Of a DNA stretch of 24,364 bases, positions 21,226-24,364 are shown one piece after another. The position numbers and the translations under genes are program-made. Below the pieces are notes generated by a model, which had not been told where the DNA came from, made no database searches, and worked only from the letters and a program-made list of their open reading frames with translations. The DNA lies in the NCBI GenBank assembly GCA_018065765.1, contig JAGHSR010000166.1, positions 1-24,364 of the forward strand. Direction: 5' to 3'. The first letter of the stretch is position 1, and each line of letters opens with the position of its first letter. Source of the DNA: Candidatus Colicola coprequi. Lineage in GTDB: Bacteria > Bacteroidota > Bacteroidia > Bacteroidales > Paludibacteraceae.

Positions 21226-21840
21226 ATGTTTATTATCGGCATTGCGGGCGGCACCGGCTCGGGCAAAACAACGGTGGTAAGAAAGCTCATAGAGCGAATG
21301 CCAAAAGGCGAAGTAGTGGTCATCCCCCTTGATTCTTACTACAACGACAGTAGTCACGTGCCGGTAGCGGAGCGTCAGAAAATCAATTTTGACCACCCTG
21401 ACGCATTCGAGTGGCCACTGCTTATTCAACATCTTGAGTCTCTCAAACAGGGACGGTCTGTGGAGCAACCCATCTACGACTACATCACCTCTTCGCGACA
21501 AAAAGAGACTATCCATGTGGAGCCGCGCGAGATCATCATCGTAGAAGGCATCATGACGCTACATAATCCGGAATTGCGCAATCAATTAGACCTCAAAGTG
21601 TTTGTCGATGCGGATGGAGATGACCGTTTGATTCGCGTTATCAAGCGCGACATAGTAGAACGCGGTCGCACGGTGGATGCAGTCATTGACCGTTATCAGA
21701 AAGTGCTCAAACCCATGCATGAGCAGTTCATTGAACCGTGCAAGCGGTATGCCAACGTCATCATCCCACAAGGAGGGCACAACAACGCTGCTATCAATAT
21801 GATGGCGAAGTTCATTAAGCAACAGCTTAAGGAGCAATGA
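21226..21840 (+). CDS. udk: Uridine kinase
   Basis: The enzyme phosphorylates uridine and cytidine in pyrimidine salvage. ATG 21226 gives 204 residues starting MFIIGIAGGTGSGKTTVV, with the P-loop GGTGSGKTT at 8-16; the upstream extension would translate the promoter. PLDSYYNDSSHVP, NFDHPDAFEWPLL, EGIMTLHNPELR and DGDDRLIRVIKRDIVERGR are family motifs. Its TGA overlaps the next ATG (ATGA, 21837-21840). Confidence 0.96.
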   Translation: MFIIGIAGGTGSGKTTVVRKLIERMPKGEVVVIPLDSYYNDSSHVPVAERQKINFDHPDAFEWPLLIQHLESLKQGRSVEQPIYDYITSSRQKETIHVEPREIIIVEGIMTLHNPELRNQLDLKVFVDADGDDRLIRVIKRDIVERGRTVDAVIDRYQKVLKPMHEQFIEPCKRYANVIIPQGGHNNAAINMMAKFIKQQLKEQ

Positions 21841-22238
21841 TTTTACTCAACTTGTTTTGGACATACTTGAAGATTGGCACCTTCACTATCGGAGGGGGTT
21901 ATGTCATGCTTGCGTATATCCAACGTGAGGTGGTGGATCACCATCACTGGATTGATGAGAAGGAGTTTCTCAACATGATAGCTTTGGCACAAGCGGCTCC
22001 GGGGTTGATAGCCGTCAATTCGGCATTCTTTATCGGACACCGCATCGCAGGATGGAAAGGGGCTGCAATGGCTATTTTAGGGGCAGTCTTACCATCTATT
22101 GTGTTTATTTTGCTGATAGCAATCTTCTTCACTCAATACAAGCAGTTGCCAGCCATCGAGGCAGTTTTCAAGGGTATCAGACCGGCAGTAGTGGCTTTGA
22201 TAGCAGCGACTGTCGTTCGTATGGTGCGCAAAATATAA
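21837..22238 (+). CDS. Chromate transporter (CHR) subunit 1, shortened
   Basis: CHR-family pairs of half-size proteins occur widely in Bacteroidales; only some CHR proteins are known to export chromate. The N-terminal motif FKIG/GGG pattern (LKIGTFTIGGGYVMLAYIQREVV) and the second helix block (FLNMIALAQAAPGLIAVN) are clear, with Leu where most read APGPIAVN. The protein stops at 133 residues, just after IRPAVVALIAATVV, whereas partners have about 175-190; the last two membrane segments are missing. The next gene begins seven bases after the stop, so there is no leftover sequence. It overlaps udk by 4 bases. Confidence 0.88.
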   Translation: MILLNLFWTYLKIGTFTIGGGYVMLAYIQREVVDHHHWIDEKEFLNMIALAQAAPGLIAVNSAFFIGHRIAGWKGAAMAILGAVLPSIVFILLIAIFFTQYKQLPAIEAVFKGIRPAVVALIAATVVRMVRKI

Positions 22239-22245
22239 GGACGAG

Positions 22246-22809
22246 ATGATATACCTTCAACTTTTCATATCGTTTCTCAAAGTAGGCTTCCTCGGTTTTG
22301 GTGGAGGCATGGCTATTATTTCTCTCATCCAGCACGAGGTTATCAGCCATGGTTGGTTGACTCAGACGGAGTTTGTGGACATTGTTGGAATCAGTCAAGT
22401 TACGCCGGGTCCTATCGGCATGAACTGCGCCACTTATGTAGGTTATACCGCAACAGGTACTGTATGGGGCAGTCTGTTGGCATCGTTCGCCATCGTTGTG
22501 CCGAGTCTCATCATCATGAGTGTTGTTTGCTATATCTACGATCGCATTCGTGACCACTGGAGCGACAATCGTACTTTCCAGATTACGATGCGGGTTATTC
22601 GCTGTCTGGTGGTGGTGCTGATTGCTCACGCCGCCTATACACTTATGACACCGGAGAGTTTTGTGGACGGGTTCAGTTGGATCATCTTTGGTGTAGTAGC
22701 AGTATGCACGTTACTGCCTATGGTGCAACGCAACAAGGTGATTGATGTAGTCAGTCACCCTATTTTGCTCATTTGTTTGGCGGGTTTGGCAGGTTACCTA
22801 TTGTATTAG
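22246..22809 (+). CDS. Chromate transporter (CHR) subunit 2
   Basis: The 187-residue protein is a full-length half-size CHR protein: FLKVGFLGFGGGMAIISLIQHEVI, VDIVGISQVTPGPIGMNCATYVGY and the C-terminal membrane segments ending HPILLICLAGLAGYLLY. It carries the regular PGPIGMN motif. It pairs with the shortened subunit upstream, and such pairs probably form a heterodimer. The TAG stop is 17 bases from the convergent DUF1846 gene. Confidence 0.93.
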   Translation: MIYLQLFISFLKVGFLGFGGGMAIISLIQHEVISHGWLTQTEFVDIVGISQVTPGPIGMNCATYVGYTATGTVWGSLLASFAIVVPSLIIMSVVCYIYDRIRDHWSDNRTFQITMRVIRCLVVVLIAHAAYTLMTPESFVDGFSWIIFGVVAVCTLLPMVQRNKVIDVVSHPILLICLAGLAGYLLY

Positions 22810-22826
22810 GTTTTTCTCAGTTCCGA

Positions 22827-24308
22827 TTAACGTTTCACGGGTTTTTGTACGGGATCGCAAGTAAGGTCTATTCCTAATTTATGCAGTACTTTTCGATCGA
22901 CTTCACCTAACATGACGGTGGAGTGCACTTGGCATCCTCTCAGTTTAGGTAACTGCGCCAGGGCTTTCTTGCAATTATCGTCGTGTTGGCTCAACACAGA
23001 CAAGGCTACCAGCACTTCGTCGGTATGCAGCCGTGGGTTACGGGCACCCAGGAAACACACTTTGGTTTGCTGAATGGGTTCAATCATATCCTGCGGGATG
23101 AGTTTGAGGTTATGATCGATGCCGGCGAGTTGTTTCATGACGTTGAGAAGCATGGCAGCGCTGCTGCCCAGCAAATCGCCGCTGCCACCTACGACGATCG
23201 TTCCATCGTGCAGTTCGATAGCCGCAGCAGTTGCGTCCGGTTCGGCCATCGATTGTTTGCGTTCGTGAGCAGCGATAGTCGTTTGACGCCAGGATGTGTC
23301 TATTTTCATCTGCTTCATGAGTAGCGCAATCTTGTTCACTTCCTGCTCTGCACATAAACCGTTGGCAAGTCTATTGAGTGAAGTGTAGTAGCGGCGAATG
23401 ACCTCCTGTTTTGACGCCATTGCGCACACCTCATCGTCCTGTATGCAGAAGCCCAACATATTAACTCCCATATCGGTGGGTGATTTGTATGGGTTTTCTC
23501 CATAAATACCTTCAAACAAAGCATTTAGGACGGGATATATCTCCACATCGCGGTTGTAGTTGACAGCCACTTCGCCGTAGGCTTGAATATGGAACGGATC
23601 AATCATGTTCACATCATTCAGGTCAGCAGTAGCTGCTTCGTAAGCCACATTGATAGGGTGTTGTAGGGGTAGGTTCCAAACCGGAAAAGTCTCAAACTTG
23701 GCGTAGCCGGCCTGTACGCCGCGTTTGTGTTCGTTGTAGAGTTGGCTTAGGCAGACTGCCATTTTGCCGCTGCCCGGTCCGGGTGCGGTAACAATGACCA
23801 AAGGTCGGGTAGTAGCGATGTAATCGTTCTTGCCAAATCCATCTTCCGAATCAATCAGAGCCACGTTGTTAGGATACCCATCGATGGTATAGTGGTAGTA
23901 GGTTTTTATCCCCAACCGTTTCAGTCTTTTGCCATATAAGTCGGCACTGGCTTGTCCGTTGTAGTGTGTGATAACGACGCTACTGACGAGGAAGTCGCGC
24001 TCCATGAACTCTTGTCTCAGCCTCAGCACGTCCTCATCGTAGGTGATACCTAAGTCCTGCCGAACCTTATTGCGTTCGATGTCTAATGCGCTGATGACGA
24101 TAACGATTTCCAGTGTGTCTTTGAGTCGTGTCAGCATGCGCAATTTGCTATCGGGTTGAAAGCCCGGTAACACGCGACTGGCGTGGTAATCGTCAAATAA
24201 TTTGCCGCCCAGTTCCAAGTACAACTTGTTGCCAAATTGTACAATGCGTTCGCGGATGTGTTCAGATTGGATCTGTACGTACTTCTCGTTGTCAAAACCT
24301 TGTATCAT
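22827..24308 (-). CDS. DUF1846 domain protein
   Basis: The 493-residue protein matches the DUF1846 family over its length: GFDNEKYVQIQSEHIRERI, FGNKLYLELGGKLFDDYHASRVLPGF, and a P-loop-like TAPGPGSGKMAVCLSQLY followed by HKRGVQAGYAKFETFPVWNLPL and NVAYEAATADLNDVNMIDPFH. The function is not established; the P-loop-like sequence suggests nucleotide binding. I start at ATG 24308 (MIQGFDNEKY), not at the TTG three codons upstream. A partial promoter (minus-strand GACTTTTG near 24334-24341) could lie upstream but its -33 region runs to the window edge. No gene is visible from 24309 to 24364. Confidence 0.93.
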   Translation of the reverse strand: MIQGFDNEKYVQIQSEHIRERIVQFGNKLYLELGGKLFDDYHASRVLPGFQPDSKLRMLTRLKDTLEIVIVISALDIERNKVRQDLGITYDEDVLRLRQEFMERDFLVSSVVITHYNGQASADLYGKRLKRLGIKTYYHYTIDGYPNNVALIDSEDGFGKNDYIATTRPLVIVTAPGPGSGKMAVCLSQLYNEHKRGVQAGYAKFETFPVWNLPLQHPINVAYEAATADLNDVNMIDPFHIQAYGEVAVNYNRDVEIYPVLNALFEGIYGENPYKSPTDMGVNMLGFCIQDDEVCAMASKQEVIRRYYTSLNRLANGLCAEQEVNKIALLMKQMKIDTSWRQTTIAAHERKQSMAEPDATAAAIELHDGTIVVGGSGDLLGSSAAMLLNVMKQLAGIDHNLKLIPQDMIEPIQQTKVCFLGARNPRLHTDEVLVALSVLSQHDDNCKKALAQLPKLRGCQVHSTVMLGEVDRKVLHKLGIDLTCDPVQKPVKR

Positions 24309-24364
24309 GATGGTCAAATTTTTTCTAACTTAGCAAAAGTCACCAGCAGCGTTTTCTTGCCTAC

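Overview
The window looks like chromosomal core-genome DNA from a member of the Bacteroidales (phylum Bacteroidota). Eleven promoters fit the Bacteroidota sigma-70 pattern (TTTG or TTG about -33, 19-20 bases, TAnnTTTG about -7, usually TACCTTTG). There are almost no Shine-Dalgarno sequences before genes, and the proteins read as Bacteroidales orthologues. TAG, TGA and TAA all end genes here, so the code is standard. Genes are tightly packed with many 4-base or zero-base junctions.

Layout. 1-1500: an outward promoter for a gene to the left, a ttcA-like tRNA thiolase without any usable start codon, and a DUF486 membrane protein. 1557-4885: a compact operon of prs, a lipoprotein M28 peptidase/glutaminyl cyclase, sufC and an unusually short sufD. 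4853-5821: a minus-strand polyprenyl diphosphate synthase whose 3' end overlaps sufD. 5822-6203: no gene, but a 202-bp MITE-like element inserted between the polyprenyl synthase promoter and its start codon, plus two divergent promoters. 6204-7756: tRNA-Cys, an intrinsic terminator, then sufB starting right behind it. 7785-9382: ribosomal operon rpsF-rpsR-rplI-L31B with tandem palindromes in the leader and a strong terminator. 9385-11082: a PnuC-like transporter and a RluA-family protein with a Glu in place of the catalytic Asp. 11096-11308: a bidirectional terminator and tRNA-Ser(UGA) on the minus strand. 11420-17996: typA, tig, mpl, a dCMP deaminase and an S41 protease in one direction. 18069-21181: minus-strand greA-HIT and queA-tatD units. 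21168-22809: udk and a chromate-transporter pair, the first member shortened. 22827-24308: DUF1846 protein on the minus strand.

How the parts relate. Most genes are housekeeping: translation (S6, S18, L9, L31B, two tRNAs, TypA, tRNA/rRNA modification enzymes), protein folding and turnover (trigger factor, S41 protease), nucleotide supply (Prs, Udk, dCMP deaminase), Fe-S assembly (SufB, SufC, SufD), envelope (Mpl, polyprenyl diphosphate for undecaprenyl or quinone chains) and transcription fidelity (GreA). The suf genes, often a sufBCD cluster, are split here, with sufB behind tRNA-Cys and sufCD behind prs.

I do not see a defence island, CRISPR array, prophage or complete IS. No clearly new multi-gene system is visible. 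The most interesting signals are regulatory or degenerative: the start-less ttcA, the element in the polyprenyl synthase leader, sufB placed behind a tRNA-Cys terminator, a RluA-family protein that has lost active-site residues, the tandem palindromes before rpsF, and a greA leader with two terminator-like hairpins.
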